A DNA stretch of 64,000 bases. It comes from Varibaculum timonense_A (GTDB taxonomy: Bacteria; Actinomycetota; Actinomycetes; Actinomycetales; Actinomycetaceae). The notes under the pieces were generated by a model. It saw only the letters and a program-made list of their open reading frames with translations. It was not told the DNA's origin and searched no databases. The stretch spans positions 1 to 64,000 of the forward strand of contig NZ_JAQEVU010000005.1 of the NCBI RefSeq assembly GCF_027694345.1, in the 5' to 3' direction. This document shows positions 15,887 to 25,777 of this stretch, in pieces. Made by a program: the position numbers and the translations under genes. Positions within the stretch are counted from its first letter, which is position 1. Each line of letters starts with the position of its first letter.

Positions 15887-16903
15887 ATGCGGATTGTTAA
15901 GGACGAGGCGGAAGTAAAAGTTCCTGCCACCTCGGCTAATCTGGGACCCGGATATGACTGTATGGGACTAGCGCTTTCCCTGCATGATCGAGTACGTTTT
16001 CGCGCTACTGCCGGAGCCACCCAGGTGCACGTGCGGGGTCAAGGCAAAGACAAACTGCCGGAGGACGAAAATCACCTGGTAGTGCGGGCTATCCGCTTGG
16101 GGCTAGATGCGGTAGGGGCATCCCAAGTGGGGGTGTCCCTGTGGCAAGAAAATCAGATTCCCCAATCGCGCGGTCTTGGTTCATCAGCGTCTGCAATCGT
16201 TAGTGGTCTTGCCCTGGTGCGGGCAATTATTGCCGAACCGGAAGCGCTTGATAACGATACTATGTTGCGAATTGCGACCTATCTAGAGGGGCATCCCGAT
16301 AACTTGGCACCGGCGATTTATGGGGGGATTACCGTATCCGGAATCGAGGGTACTTCTAGCGAGGAAACTGCCACTACCCGGCAACTTAGCTCCCCATTTT
16401 TAGAAATGGGGGCAGGTGAACAGGAAGAAATTGCAGGGCAATCTGAGGGGAATAAACCGGTTCTGGCAAGTGAGTTTCCAAAAACCTGGGCACTGAAAAT
16501 CAAGAATCAATACGATTTGCGACCTACCGTGTTTATCCCGGATTTCGAGTTGGATACTTCCCAGGCGCGCTCTTTGCTTCCGGAACAAGTTCCTCATGTG
16601 GATGCCGCCAAAAATGTGGCTAACGCGGCGCTGCTGGTGTGCGCCCTGGAAAATCATCCTGAGCTGTTAATGGCTGCCACCACGGACTATTTACATCAAA
16701 ACTATCGTCGTGCCGCTATGCCCGCTTCGGTTGATTTAATGTATTGGTTGCGTGCTCAGCAGTTACCGGCGGTTATTTCTGGGGCAGGGCCGTGTGTATT
16801 GGTGCTAGCGAATGTAAATGACCAGGTGAAATCGCAAGCTGAGAAAGCGGGTTGGAGAGTGCGCACCCTAGAGTTAGACATGCGCGGGGTGCGGGAACTA
16901 TAA
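15887..16903 (+). CDS. thrB: Homoserine kinase
   Basis: A 338-residue GHMP kinase that phosphorylates homoserine with ATP, supplying thrC. Motif 1 is VPATSANLGPGYDCMGLALS, motif 2 the ATP loop PQSRGLGSSASAIVSGL, and motif 3 near the C-terminus is PAVISGAGPCVLVLA. An acidic segment of some 45 residues after GGITVSGIEG (about 150-195) looks like an insertion compared with the usual length near 300. ATG 15887 follows AGGAACC; 15 bases separate it from thrC. Confidence 0.93.
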   Translation: MRIVKDEAEVKVPATSANLGPGYDCMGLALSLHDRVRFRATAGATQVHVRGQGKDKLPEDENHLVVRAIRLGLDAVGASQVGVSLWQENQIPQSRGLGSSASAIVSGLALVRAIIAEPEALDNDTMLRIATYLEGHPDNLAPAIYGGITVSGIEGTSSEETATTRQLSSPFLEMGAGEQEEIAGQSEGNKPVLASEFPKTWALKIKNQYDLRPTVFIPDFELDTSQARSLLPEQVPHVDAAKNVANAALLVCALENHPELLMAATTDYLHQNYRRAAMPASVDLMYWLRAQQLPAVISGAGPCVLVLANVNDQVKSQAEKAGWRVRTLELDMRGVREL

Positions 16904-17117
16904 CTAAAATCCCTGTAAATAGGGGAATGGTCAGGCTCACTGTGTCGCAGTTACCTACTGCTGCAAAATCCTGGTAGGCTAAATGCACGAAGGCGAAAGC
17001 AATCAGCGGAATACCGATTGAAAAGCTTAGTTCTAGTCTTCAAAACTCACGCCGATTTTTCTCGGTAAAAATTATCCAGACGCGTTTGCGTCATACCTAC
17101 ATTCAAAAGGAAAGTTT

Positions 17118-18824
17118 GTGAGCACAAACGAGAATGCTAATGAGCTTGGTGCTATGAAACTAGATCAGCTAAAAGCATTAGCAACAAAACTGCAGATTCG
17201 TGGGACTTCTAGGCTGCGTAAAAATGAGCTAATCGAAAAAATTACCGCGGCTCAATCCGCTCAGTCCGCAAATGCTGGAGCTACCCAATCAGGGGAATCG
17301 GCATCTGAAAATAAAGAGACACTGTCCGGTCAGCCAAGACAGATGCGAGGGCGTAAACCGCGCCGTCACGGTGCTGTGCGTCAAGATTTAGATGCAAAAG
17401 AAGACGCGAAAGAACAGTTAAAACAGGATTTGGCACAGCAAGCCAACCGCAAGTCTCGTAATCAAGACAAGTCTGCCCAATCTGGCGAGGACGCACCGCG
17501 TTCAGTAGACGAAATTGCTTTACCTAATGCTGATGATGAAGACCGTGGTGACGGTCGGGGGCGCGGACGACGGAACCGGCGCCGTGACCGCAACCGGCAT
17601 CGTGACGATAATTGGAATGAAAATAATCGTACCGAGCGTGCTGGTCGCGTTAAAATTGATAACCGCGAAGAGGACAGCGAAGAAAATGATGAAGAATTGC
17701 TGCCAATCGCGGGGGTTCTGGATGTCCAAAGTAACCATGCCTTTGTGCGTACTTCCGGCTATGTAGCCGGTCCTAACGATGTTTATGTCACCTTGGGGCA
17801 AGTACGCCGTTGGGGATTGCGTTCCGGCGATGCGGTACAGGGCGCAGTTCGTCCTCCGAAAGAGGGCGATAATAATCGGCGACAAAAATACAATGCCCTG
17901 GTACGGTTGGATGCCGTTAATGGAATGAGTGTCGAGGACGCGCGGGCGCGTACTCAGTTCAAAGATTTGGTGCCGCTGTACCCGAATGAGCAGCTGCGTC
18001 TAGAGAACAATCCCAAGAATCCCACCCAGCGGATTATTGACCTGATTGCCCCGATTGGTAAGGGGCAGCGCGGGTTGATTGTTTCTCCTCCTAAAGCCGG
18101 TAAAACTATTATTTTGCAGCAGATTGCCAACGCTATCACCACTAATAATCCGGAATGTCACCTGATGGTGGTGCTGGTTGATGAGCGACCCGAAGAGGTC
18201 ACCGATATGCAGCGTACGGTAAAGGGTGAGGTTATTGCTTCGACCTTTGACCGTCCTGCCTCTGATCATGCTTCGGTAGCCGAACTGGCAATTGAACGGG
18301 CAAAACGCCTGGTGGAGCTAGGTAAAGATGTGGTGGTACTGCTGGATTCAATTACTCGCTTGGGGCGTGCCTATAACTTGGCGGCTCCGCCCTCGGGACG
18401 AATCCTGTCCGGTGGTGTGGACGCTTCTGCGCTTTACCCACCCAAGAAATTCTTTGGGGCAGCGCGTAACGTCGAAAACGGTGGTTCGCTGACTATTTTG
18501 GCTACCGCCTTGGTGGAAACTAACTCCAAGATGGACGAAGTTATTTTCGAAGAGTTTAAAGGCACCGGCAATATGGAACTGCGCCTGTCGCGCCAGCTGG
18601 CTGATAAACGCCTATTCCCCGCGGTCGATGTGAACGCCTCGGGTACTCGCCGCGAAGAACTGCTGCTTAATAAGGAAGAACTGCAAGTTACCTGGAAGCT
18701 GCGGAGAATGCTCAGCGCCTTAGAGCCGCAGCAAGCCAGCGAATTTGTGCTTTCTAAACTCAAGAGCACCAATTCTAATGCGGAGTTCTTGATGATGATT
18801 GCCAAGATGAGCACCCAAGTTTAA
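17118..18824 (+). CDS. rho: Transcription termination factor Rho
   Basis: A 568-residue hexameric RNA helicase that ends transcription of unprotected RNA. Order: an N-terminal SAP-like helix region (KLDQLKALATKLQIRG), an Arg/Asp/Asn-rich insert at about 80-185 typical of actinobacterial Rho (GDGRGRGRRNRRRDRNRHRD), the cold-shock RNA-binding domain (GVLDVQSNHAFVRTSGY), and the RecA-type core with Walker A PPKAGKT near residue 323, LVDERPEEVTDM, and LLDSITRLGRAYN. The GTG at 17118 is placed by AAAGGAAAG. A 214-base leader precedes it, in keeping with autoregulation, and a strong terminator follows. Confidence 0.97.
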   Translation: MSTNENANELGAMKLDQLKALATKLQIRGTSRLRKNELIEKITAAQSAQSANAGATQSGESASENKETLSGQPRQMRGRKPRRHGAVRQDLDAKEDAKEQLKQDLAQQANRKSRNQDKSAQSGEDAPRSVDEIALPNADDEDRGDGRGRGRRNRRRDRNRHRDDNWNENNRTERAGRVKIDNREEDSEENDEELLPIAGVLDVQSNHAFVRTSGYVAGPNDVYVTLGQVRRWGLRSGDAVQGAVRPPKEGDNNRRQKYNALVRLDAVNGMSVEDARARTQFKDLVPLYPNEQLRLENNPKNPTQRIIDLIAPIGKGQRGLIVSPPKAGKTIILQQIANAITTNNPECHLMVVLVDERPEEVTDMQRTVKGEVIASTFDRPASDHASVAELAIERAKRLVELGKDVVVLLDSITRLGRAYNLAAPPSGRILSGGVDASALYPPKKFFGAARNVENGGSLTILATALVETNSKMDEVIFEEFKGTGNMELRLSRQLADKRLFPAVDVNASGTRREELLLNKEELQVTWKLRRMLSALEPQQASEFVLSKLKSTNSNAEFLMMIAKMSTQV

Positions 18825-18873
18825 CTGACAGTTTCAAGCGAATTCTTTTCTGGGAATTCGTTTACTAGCTCAC

Positions 18874-18913
18874 CTTTGTGCCCCGCCGGAATCCCGGCGG
18901 GGCACAAAGTTTT
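18874..18913 (+). terminator. Intrinsic terminator after rho
   Basis: A perfect 16-bp stem (18874-18889 with 18894-18909) built around GTGCCCCGCCGG, with a 4-base loop and a TTTT tail. It lies 50 bases after the rho stop. Confidence 0.9.
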
Positions 18914-19051
18914 AGATAGGGGTTTATAGCTTAAAACTGTGGCAGTCGCTACGAATATAACGATTTGGTAGCGAAATGGTTGCATATTGGTTTAGACTGA
19001 TTTTCGCCTGGTCGAACCGGTCAGGTGATTTGTCTACTGAATGGGATAATC

Positions 19052-19669
19052 GTGGGACGTCACAGCCAAAAGGAAAAACCATTCCGACATCTACTCTGGC
19101 AAGTGGGACTGGCTACCGCTGTTATTGCGGGAGCACTCGGTACCTCCGGTGCAGTGGCTATTCACGCCTCCTCGCTACCGGCCGGACAGCCAGTACCGGA
19201 AACAACAGCGCAAACCATCACCGATACCAACCCGGTAGCCCAGGCAAGCGGAGAATACGGTTTTGAAAAAGTTAGCGCTAAAGTCATAGACGAATCCCCC
19301 AAAACCGAAAAAACCGATACTACCAGCACGGTAAGCAGCGAAACCCCGCAAACTACTACCCGGGCAAACACCGGCGGAGCCAGTGCTTCCAGCGCGCAAT
19401 ATTCCCTGGCAGCCTTACGCAGAGCCGGCGTAGTTCACTGGGGTGGATACAAATTCACCTATTATTCCCAAAAAGTCCTCCCCGGTGGGGGACTGCGGAT
19501 TCCCGGTCGCCACGTGAATGCTAACGGATATGTAGCTGACGCCGACGGCTATATTGTGCTCGCCAATGATGCCCCGAAAGGCACCGTTATAAACACTCCC
19601 TTTGGCGGGCCGGGAAAAGTCTATGACCGGGGTACCCGGGGCAACCACTTCGACGTTTACACTTCCTAA
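19052..19669 (+). CDS. Exported protein with C-terminal 3D-like domain
   Basis: About 205 residues. The N-terminus MGRHSQKEKPFRHLLWQ precedes one membrane segment (VGLATAVIAGALGTSGAVAI), then a Thr/Ser/Pro-rich linker, and a C-terminal domain of about 85 residues (GGYKFTYYSQKVLPGGGL, IPGRHVNANGYVADADGYIV, KGTVINTPFGGPGKVYDRG, NHFDVYTS). This last domain resembles the small 3D/double-psi-barrel-like module found in cell-wall enzymes and Rpf-like proteins of Gram-positives, pointing to peptidoglycan work. GTG 19052 is preferred; an upstream GTG at 19025 is in frame. Confidence 0.6.
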   Translation: MGRHSQKEKPFRHLLWQVGLATAVIAGALGTSGAVAIHASSLPAGQPVPETTAQTITDTNPVAQASGEYGFEKVSAKVIDESPKTEKTDTTSTVSSETPQTTTRANTGGASASSAQYSLAALRRAGVVHWGGYKFTYYSQKVLPGGGLRIPGRHVNANGYVADADGYIVLANDAPKGTVINTPFGGPGKVYDRGTRGNHFDVYTS

Positions 19670-19772
19670 ACATCTCCCAGCCCATTTATCAGGTCATGGT
19701 CGCTAACAGTTTCAACTGTACGTATTAGAGGCGATAGGGAACTCGGCAGCGCTCTCATCTAGGATAGTAACG

Positions 19773-22700
19773 ATGAGTCTGCAAGCCATTGTCGAAAAAA
19801 TAGCTAACGAACCGGTAGCTAAAGAGTTCTTTTCCCAGCCCACTAGCGCTAAATCTCTATACTGTCCCCCCGGACTTAGACCGGCTCTAGCCGCGGCCGC
19901 AGCGCAAACCAAAACGCCAAACTCGCGGGGACTAATCTTGTACGTAACCGCATCGGGCAGAGCAGCCGAACAAGCAGAAGCAGAAATATCAGGATATATG
20001 CCGCAAGTGGCACGTTTTCCTTCCTGGGAAACCTTGCCCCACGAACGTCTGTCTCCCCGCGCCGACACTATGGCGCAGCGGATCGCAGTGTTACGCCGTC
20101 TCGTCCACCCCGAAAAACCGGGAGAACGCGCAGAAGCAATCCGCGTCCTCATCGCCCCCATCCGGGCATTACTACAACCGGTAATAGCCGGGCTATCCGA
20201 AATTGAACCCCTAAAAATATCCGAGGGTGAAGACTATCCTCTAGAGGAGCTGGCAACGCGGCTACTGGAACTGGGATATGAAAAAACCGATTTAGTCGCT
20301 TCCCGTGGACAATTCGCACTGCGAGGAGGAATCCTAGATGTATTTGTTCCCGGTGAACCCCACCCGCAACGTCTAGATTTCTTCGGTGACACCCTAGAGG
20401 AAGTAAACTACTTTTCCCTCTCTGACCAGCGAACTATCGAAGAAAGCACCAGTGGAGTGTGGGCTCCCGCCTGCCGGGAACTGCTGCTAACCGACCAGGT
20501 AAAGCAACGCGCTAGTGAGCTGCAATCCTCCCTGCCGGGAGTAGCCGATATGTTAGAGCTAATCAGCCAGGGAATCCCGGTACAAGGCATGGAATCCCTA
20601 GCTCCGGTACTGGTCGGTGGGTTACAGACTGTGAACTCACTGCTTTCAAACGACACCACCATCGTGATTGACGAACCGGGCAAAGTAGCTCGTAGAGCCG
20701 CCGATCTTTTGGAAACCTCCCAAGAATTCGAGCAAGCAGCTTGGCAAGCCGCCGCTGGCGGAGGAAAAATCCCTATCCACGCTTCCCGGGCGCTGCAAAG
20801 CCTCAACGATTTCAACCAAGAGGCACGTGAGAAAGGTTTAGGCTGGTGGGAGCTAACTGGACTGCCCAGTGCCGAAATAATAGCCAGCGAATCCGGGGAG
20901 GAAAACAGTGCCAACCCTACAGGCGAGGAAGCAACAGAGCTAACCGGTAAGACAGAAATCGACACCGCTCCGCAAGCAGATGGTTTAAGTGAAACTACCC
21001 GCCCTACCTATGTATATAGCGGACAAAGCGATTTGGGGGCACGAGCCTCGAAAGGCTATCGCGGACATATCGACCAGGCAGTAAAAGACCTAAATCAATA
21101 TCTAAATGCCGGTTGGCAGGTGGTTTTGTCTTGTTCGGGCCGGGGACTGGCCAGCCGATTTGCCACTAACCTAACCGAGGCGGGGCTAAGGGCTAAAACA
21201 GTAGAAACCCTAGATACGTCCTTAGAAATCGAAAAAGGCAGTGTCAAAGTTACTACCGGCAGAATCGCCAGTGGATTTACCTTAAAATCTTCGCGACTGT
21301 TGTTGCTGACCGAAGCTGACCTGACCGGTCGCTCCCCGCGCTCGGCGCAAGCTCCCCGCAAACTTGCCAGTCGTGCCAGGCGCACCATAGTCGATCCTTT
21401 ATCCCTAAAACCAGGAGACTATGTGGTGCACACCCAACACGGGGTGGGACGCTTCGTGCAGATGATTAAACGAACTATCGGTAAAGGTCAAGACGCAGTT
21501 ACCCGTGAATATCTCGTGTTGGAGTATGCCCCTTCGCGGCGCGGACAAGCTGGTGACCGGCTCTATGTACCCACCGACTCACTGGATTTGGTTTCCCGCT
21601 ATGCCGGCTCTGATACCCCGCAGCTAAACAAAATGGGGGGAGCGGATTGGGCGAAAACCAAGAATCGCGCCCGTAAAGCCACCCGGGAAATCGCGGCGGA
21701 ACTTGTTAGGCTCTACGCTGCTCGCCAAGCCACTAAAGGACACGCTTTTGGTCCCGATACTCCCTGGCAAAAGGAACTCGAGGACGCATTTGAATATAAC
21801 GAAACTCCTGATCAGCTGGCCACCATTGATGAAGTTAAAGCAGATATGGAAAAACCGATTCCCATGGATAGGCTGCTCAGCGGAGATGTAGGATTCGGTA
21901 AAACCGAGGTGGCGGTGCGCGCGGCCTTCAAAGCTATCCAAGAGGGATTTCAGGTTGCGCTGCTAGTGCCGACCACACTGCTGGTAAAACAACATTTTGA
22001 GACCTTTAGTGACCGTTTTGCCCCCTTTCCTATCCGACTGGGGCAGCTGTCGCGATTTTCTACCCCCAAAGAATCCCGGGAAGTTAAAACCGCGCTGCGC
22101 AATGGCGAAATTGAGATGGTGATTGGCACACATTCCCTGATAACTGGGGAAGTGGCGTTCAAAAACCTGGGACTGGTGATTATTGACGAAGAGCAGCGTT
22201 TCGGGGTGGAACATAAAGAAACCTTGAAGGCTCTGCGCACTAATGTGGATGTGCTCTCTATGTCGGCCACCCCGATTCCGCGTACCTTAGAAATGGCGGT
22301 GACTGGGATTCGCGAACTTTCGACCCTTTCAACCCCGCCTGAAGAACGCCATCCGGTATTAACTTTTGTTGGTATCCACCATGATAAACAGGTGAAAGCA
22401 GCGATTCGGCGGGAACTTTTGCGAGATGGGCAAGTGTTTTATGTCCACAATCGAGTCGAATCCATCGACCGCGTAGCTGCCCACATCAGTGAGCTTGTTC
22501 CGGAGGCGCGAGTGGTGGTGGCGCACGGCAAAATGCATGAAAAGCAACTGGAACAAGTAATGGTTGATTTCTGGAACCACCAGGCTGATGTGCTAGTTTG
22601 CACCACGATTGTGGAAACTGGGCTAGATATTTCCAACGCTAATACCTTGATTGTTTCCGGGGCACATCGGATGGGGCTTTCCCAACTACACCAGTTACGA

Positions 22701-23480
22701 GGACGAGTAGGGCGCGGGCGGGAACGCGCTTATGCCTATTTCTTCTATCCGGGCGATAAACCGCTAACTGAAACCGCACAAGAACGTCTGCAAACCATAG
22801 CCGCTAATACTGATTTAGGGGCGGGGACAGCGGTTGCCCAAAAGGATTTGGAGATTCGCGGAGCCGGAAACCTGCTCGGTGGACAACAGTCCGGACATAT
22901 CGCCGGGGTTGGTTTTGACCTGTATATCCGGATGGTTTCCGAGGCGGTGCAAGGGTTTAAAGATGAACCTAACGATAATGAGGACGAATCTGAGGTACGG
23001 ATTGAACTGCCAATTGATGCCCATATTCCCCCCGAATATGTGGAGTCAGAACGTTTGCGCCTAGAGATGTATCAAAAACTCTCTAATGTGCGCCAGCCAA
23101 GTGAGTTAAAGGCGGTTAAAGAAGAAATGACTGACCGCTACGGAGCGCCGCCCGCAAATGTTCAGCTACTGTTTAGGGTGGCTAGGCTGCGGATGGCTGC
23201 GCGCGCCCTAGGGATTAAAGAAATTGTGGCACAGGGACGTTTTGTGCGTTTGGCTCCCGTGCAGCTAGCAGATTCACAAATGCTGCGGATAAAGCGGCTG
23301 CATCCGGGAACGGTGATTAAACCGGCAGTTAGACAGATTTTGGTGCCAGCTCCTAAGGGAGAAAAAATGGGACAGGGGGCGCTGCATGATGAACCTTTAG
23401 CGCAGTGGGTAGAGAAACTATTAGACAATGTGATTACTCCTTTTGGGAAAGCTTCAGGTAACAGTGCTGAAATTGGGTAA
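19773..23480 (+). CDS. mfd: Transcription-repair coupling factor Mfd
   Basis: A 1235-residue ATPase that pushes stalled RNA polymerase off DNA and recruits UvrA. It has UvrB-like domains in the first 400 residues (LPHERLSPRADTMAQRIAVL), the polymerase-interacting CarD-like domain at about 540-615 (PGDYVVHTQHGVGRFVQM), the helicase domains with Walker A LSGDVGFGKTEVAVRAAF, DEEQRFGVEHKE, SATPIPRTLEMA and HQLRGRVGRGRERAYAYF, and the C-terminal TRCF domain (YGAPPANVQLLFRVARLRM). A Glu/Thr-rich insert near residues 370-405 is variable in the family. ATG 19773. Confidence 0.97.
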   Translation: MSLQAIVEKIANEPVAKEFFSQPTSAKSLYCPPGLRPALAAAAAQTKTPNSRGLILYVTASGRAAEQAEAEISGYMPQVARFPSWETLPHERLSPRADTMAQRIAVLRRLVHPEKPGERAEAIRVLIAPIRALLQPVIAGLSEIEPLKISEGEDYPLEELATRLLELGYEKTDLVASRGQFALRGGILDVFVPGEPHPQRLDFFGDTLEEVNYFSLSDQRTIEESTSGVWAPACRELLLTDQVKQRASELQSSLPGVADMLELISQGIPVQGMESLAPVLVGGLQTVNSLLSNDTTIVIDEPGKVARRAADLLETSQEFEQAAWQAAAGGGKIPIHASRALQSLNDFNQEAREKGLGWWELTGLPSAEIIASESGEENSANPTGEEATELTGKTEIDTAPQADGLSETTRPTYVYSGQSDLGARASKGYRGHIDQAVKDLNQYLNAGWQVVLSCSGRGLASRFATNLTEAGLRAKTVETLDTSLEIEKGSVKVTTGRIASGFTLKSSRLLLLTEADLTGRSPRSAQAPRKLASRARRTIVDPLSLKPGDYVVHTQHGVGRFVQMIKRTIGKGQDAVTREYLVLEYAPSRRGQAGDRLYVPTDSLDLVSRYAGSDTPQLNKMGGADWAKTKNRARKATREIAAELVRLYAARQATKGHAFGPDTPWQKELEDAFEYNETPDQLATIDEVKADMEKPIPMDRLLSGDVGFGKTEVAVRAAFKAIQEGFQVALLVPTTLLVKQHFETFSDRFAPFPIRLGQLSRFSTPKESREVKTALRNGEIEMVIGTHSLITGEVAFKNLGLVIIDEEQRFGVEHKETLKALRTNVDVLSMSATPIPRTLEMAVTGIRELSTLSTPPEERHPVLTFVGIHHDKQVKAAIRRELLRDGQVFYVHNRVESIDRVAAHISELVPEARVVVAHGKMHEKQLEQVMVDFWNHQADVLVCTTIVETGLDISNANTLIVSGAHRMGLSQLHQLRGRVGRGRERAYAYFFYPGDKPLTETAQERLQTIAANTDLGAGTAVAQKDLEIRGAGNLLGGQQSGHIAGVGFDLYIRMVSEAVQGFKDEPNDNEDESEVRIELPIDAHIPPEYVESERLRLEMYQKLSNVRQPSELKAVKEEMTDRYGAPPANVQLLFRVARLRMAARALGIKEIVAQGRFVRLAPVQLADSQMLRIKRLHPGTVIKPAVRQILVPAPKGEKMGQGALHDEPLAQWVEKLLDNVITPFGKASGNSAEIG

Positions 23481-23574
23481 AGCTTTTCAGATAGGCGCTA
23501 GGACACCGAAAATGCCGGTACGTCCTCGCTATTGGTAAGCTAAAAGTAGGAATCTGCTGAAGAAGGATAGATTT

Positions 23575-24291
23575 ATGTACAACAAGTTGATTCGAGCTGT
23601 CGGCATAGGCGCTGGCGTTGCTTTACTGGGAATGGGGCTTAGTGCTTGTGGAGCTAGCTCTGGGAAAGCTGGTGATGATTTTTCGGCAGATAAGGTCGCT
23701 GCGGAACTGAACGCGGCGCGCCCGACAGCTGCGCAACAATCTGGGCAGGTCAGCCAGGTGAGTCAGCTACGTTCACAGGTTAATAATGCCCTTGGAACTG
23801 ACGTTTATCCGCAAGCGGTTTGGACGGCTTTAGAGGGCGGAAAAGTGTTACCGGTTAATCTTGCGTCCTCGGCGCCGGTAGTTAAAGTTGCCAAGCAGGA
23901 ACTTAGTAACCAGGCTGGTTATACCGAGAGCGATATTCGCAAATGGGTAGAGGGACAGGTAAAACAAGGCGCTTTACTAGATGGGGATTTTTCTGCCTCT
24001 ACGATTGATTTTTTGCGCTTGCAAAAGTTTTCGGTTGATGCCCAGCAGGGCGCTGTTTCTCCCGAACTACTTAAGCGGCTGGAATCAAAGTTCTCGGCTG
24101 CCTATGAACAGGCTGGTAAACAGACACAGGGCATGAAAACCAGCAAAGTGCTAACCCAGGTTTTAGCGGGGCAAACCGGGATACCGGTGGTGGAGCCAGA
24201 TGTAACAGCGGGAGTTAATCTGCAAGGAATTGCTAACGCCGAACAGACTTTGCGTAACCAGGTTCCTCAGGCGAATCAAGGTGGAAACTAA
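23575..24291 (+). CDS. Lipoprotein, possibly SurA-N-like
   Basis: A 238-residue lipoprotein with signal peptide and lipobox (GMGLSACGASSG, Cys about residue 25). The mature part is Gln/Ala-rich and helical. Its place between mfd and eno is where actinobacteria often carry a SurA N-terminal-like lipoprotein, and the sequence VAAELNAARPTAAQQSGQVS fits loosely, but there is no parvulin isomerase domain. Likely an extracytoplasmic chaperone-like or structural protein. AGAAGGA precedes ATG 23575. Confidence 0.65.
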   Translation: MYNKLIRAVGIGAGVALLGMGLSACGASSGKAGDDFSADKVAAELNAARPTAAQQSGQVSQVSQLRSQVNNALGTDVYPQAVWTALEGGKVLPVNLASSAPVVKVAKQELSNQAGYTESDIRKWVEGQVKQGALLDGDFSASTIDFLRLQKFSVDAQQGAVSPELLKRLESKFSAAYEQAGKQTQGMKTSKVLTQVLAGQTGIPVVEPDVTAGVNLQGIANAEQTLRNQVPQANQGGN

Positions 24292-24396
24292 GTTTTCTGT
24301 CAGCACCTAAAAAAGGGACTTTTGCAACCTGCTGACGTCCTTTACTTCCAGTAGACTGTAGTTAAGTGATCAACAAAATCTATAAGGAGCGTGACC

Positions 24397-25677
24397 GTGT
24401 CACTAATCGTTGCTATTAATGCCCGTGAAATTCTTGATTCTCGGGGAAATCCCACCGTTGAGGTGGAAGTACTGTTGGATTCGGGTGCTTCAGCCCGTGC
24501 TTCCGTTCCTTCCGGGGCTTCTACCGGCGCTTTTGAAGCCGTAGAACGCCGGGATGGCGATAAAGGTCGTTACCTGGGTAAAGGCGTTCAGGATGCGGTT
24601 AACGCGGTAATGGATGATATTGCCCCGGAGCTAATCGGTGAAGATGCTTTTGATCAGCGCGCGATCGACCAGATGATGATGGATTTGGACGGCACTGCCA
24701 ACAAAGGCAAATTGGGCGCTAACGCTATTTTGGGTGTTTCTTTGGCTGTTGCTCATGCCGCCGCGGAGGAAGCAGGGGTGTCCCTCTTCAAGTATCTGGG
24801 TGGTCCTAATGCCCACGTGCTGCCGGTTCCGATGATGAACATTTTGAACGGTGGTTCTCACGCTGACTCCAATGTGGATATTCAAGAGTTCATGATTGCC
24901 CCTATTGGTGCTGACTCTTTCGCGGAAGCTCTCCGTATGGGCGCCGAGGTCTACCACACTTTGAAGGGCGTTATTAAAGATCGTGGTCTATCGACTGGCC
25001 TGGGTGACGAGGGCGGTTTCGCCCCCAATCTGGACTCCAATGCGGAAGCTCTCGACCTGATTTGTGAGGCGATCAAGAAAGCCGGATACGAGCCGGGTAA
25101 AGATGTGGCTTTGGCTCTCGACGTGGCTTCTTCCGAGTTCTTCAAAGATGGCAAGTACCTGTTCGAGGGCGAGCCTCGCGACACTGATTACATGGTGAAG
25201 TACTATGACGAACTAGTCGCCAAGTACCCGATTGTTTCTATCGAGGATCCGCTATCGGAGGACGAATGGGATGCTTGGAAAGCTTTGACCGAGCACATCG
25301 GTGACAAGGTTCAGTTGGTCGGCGATGACCTGTTCGTAACCAACCCGGAGCGTCTGGCTCGCGGCATTAAAGAGGGCGTAGCTAACGCTCTGCTGGTTAA
25401 GGTAAACCAGATCGGCAGCCTGACTGAAACCCTACAGGCGGTTGAGGATGCTCACCGCGCCGGTTACAAGTCCATGACTTCTCACCGCAGTGGCGAGACG
25501 GAGGACGTAACTATCGCTGACCTGGCGGTAGCCACTAACTCCGGTCAGATTAAGACCGGTGCTCCGGCACGCAGCGAGCGGGTAGCGAAGTACAATCAGC
25601 TACTCCGTATCGAGGACGAGCTGGGCGAGGCCGCTGTATATGCTGGGCGGAACGCATTCCCGCGTTTTAAAGCCTAG
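24397..25677 (+). CDS. eno: Enolase
   Basis: A 426-residue glycolytic enzyme converting 2-phosphoglycerate to phosphoenolpyruvate. Motifs: AREILDSRGNPTVEVEV, SGASTGAFEAVERRDGD, the metal ligands in ALDVASSEFF, SIEDPLSEDEWDAW and LVGDDLFVTN, the catalytic Lys in ALLVKVNQIGSLTET, and the signature SHRSGETEDVTIADLAVA. AAGGAG at 24384-24389 puts the start at GTG 24397, 7 bases on; GTG 24391 is too close. A strong terminator follows. Confidence 0.97.
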   Translation: MSLIVAINAREILDSRGNPTVEVEVLLDSGASARASVPSGASTGAFEAVERRDGDKGRYLGKGVQDAVNAVMDDIAPELIGEDAFDQRAIDQMMMDLDGTANKGKLGANAILGVSLAVAHAAAEEAGVSLFKYLGGPNAHVLPVPMMNILNGGSHADSNVDIQEFMIAPIGADSFAEALRMGAEVYHTLKGVIKDRGLSTGLGDEGGFAPNLDSNAEALDLICEAIKKAGYEPGKDVALALDVASSEFFKDGKYLFEGEPRDTDYMVKYYDELVAKYPIVSIEDPLSEDEWDAWKALTEHIGDKVQLVGDDLFVTNPERLARGIKEGVANALLVKVNQIGSLTETLQAVEDAHRAGYKSMTSHRSGETEDVTIADLAVATNSGQIKTGAPARSERVAKYNQLLRIEDELGEAAVYAGRNAFPRFKA

Positions 25678-25722
25678 TTTGCAATACCTATACAGCTAAT
25701 AGGCGATTAGCTTAAAACATCC

Positions 25723-25766
25723 GGGGTGGGTCGAAAGAAATATCTTTCGACCCACCCCTTTTTTTT
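25723..25766. terminator. Terminator between eno and the LuxR-type gene
   Basis: A perfect 16-bp stem (25723-25738 with 25743-25758, GGGGTGGGTCGAAAGA) with a 4-base loop and an 8-T tail at 25759-25766. It serves eno and may also serve the convergent regulator gene, whose stop is 12 bases to the right. Confidence 0.93.
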
Positions 25767-25777
25767 GATGTTTTGGT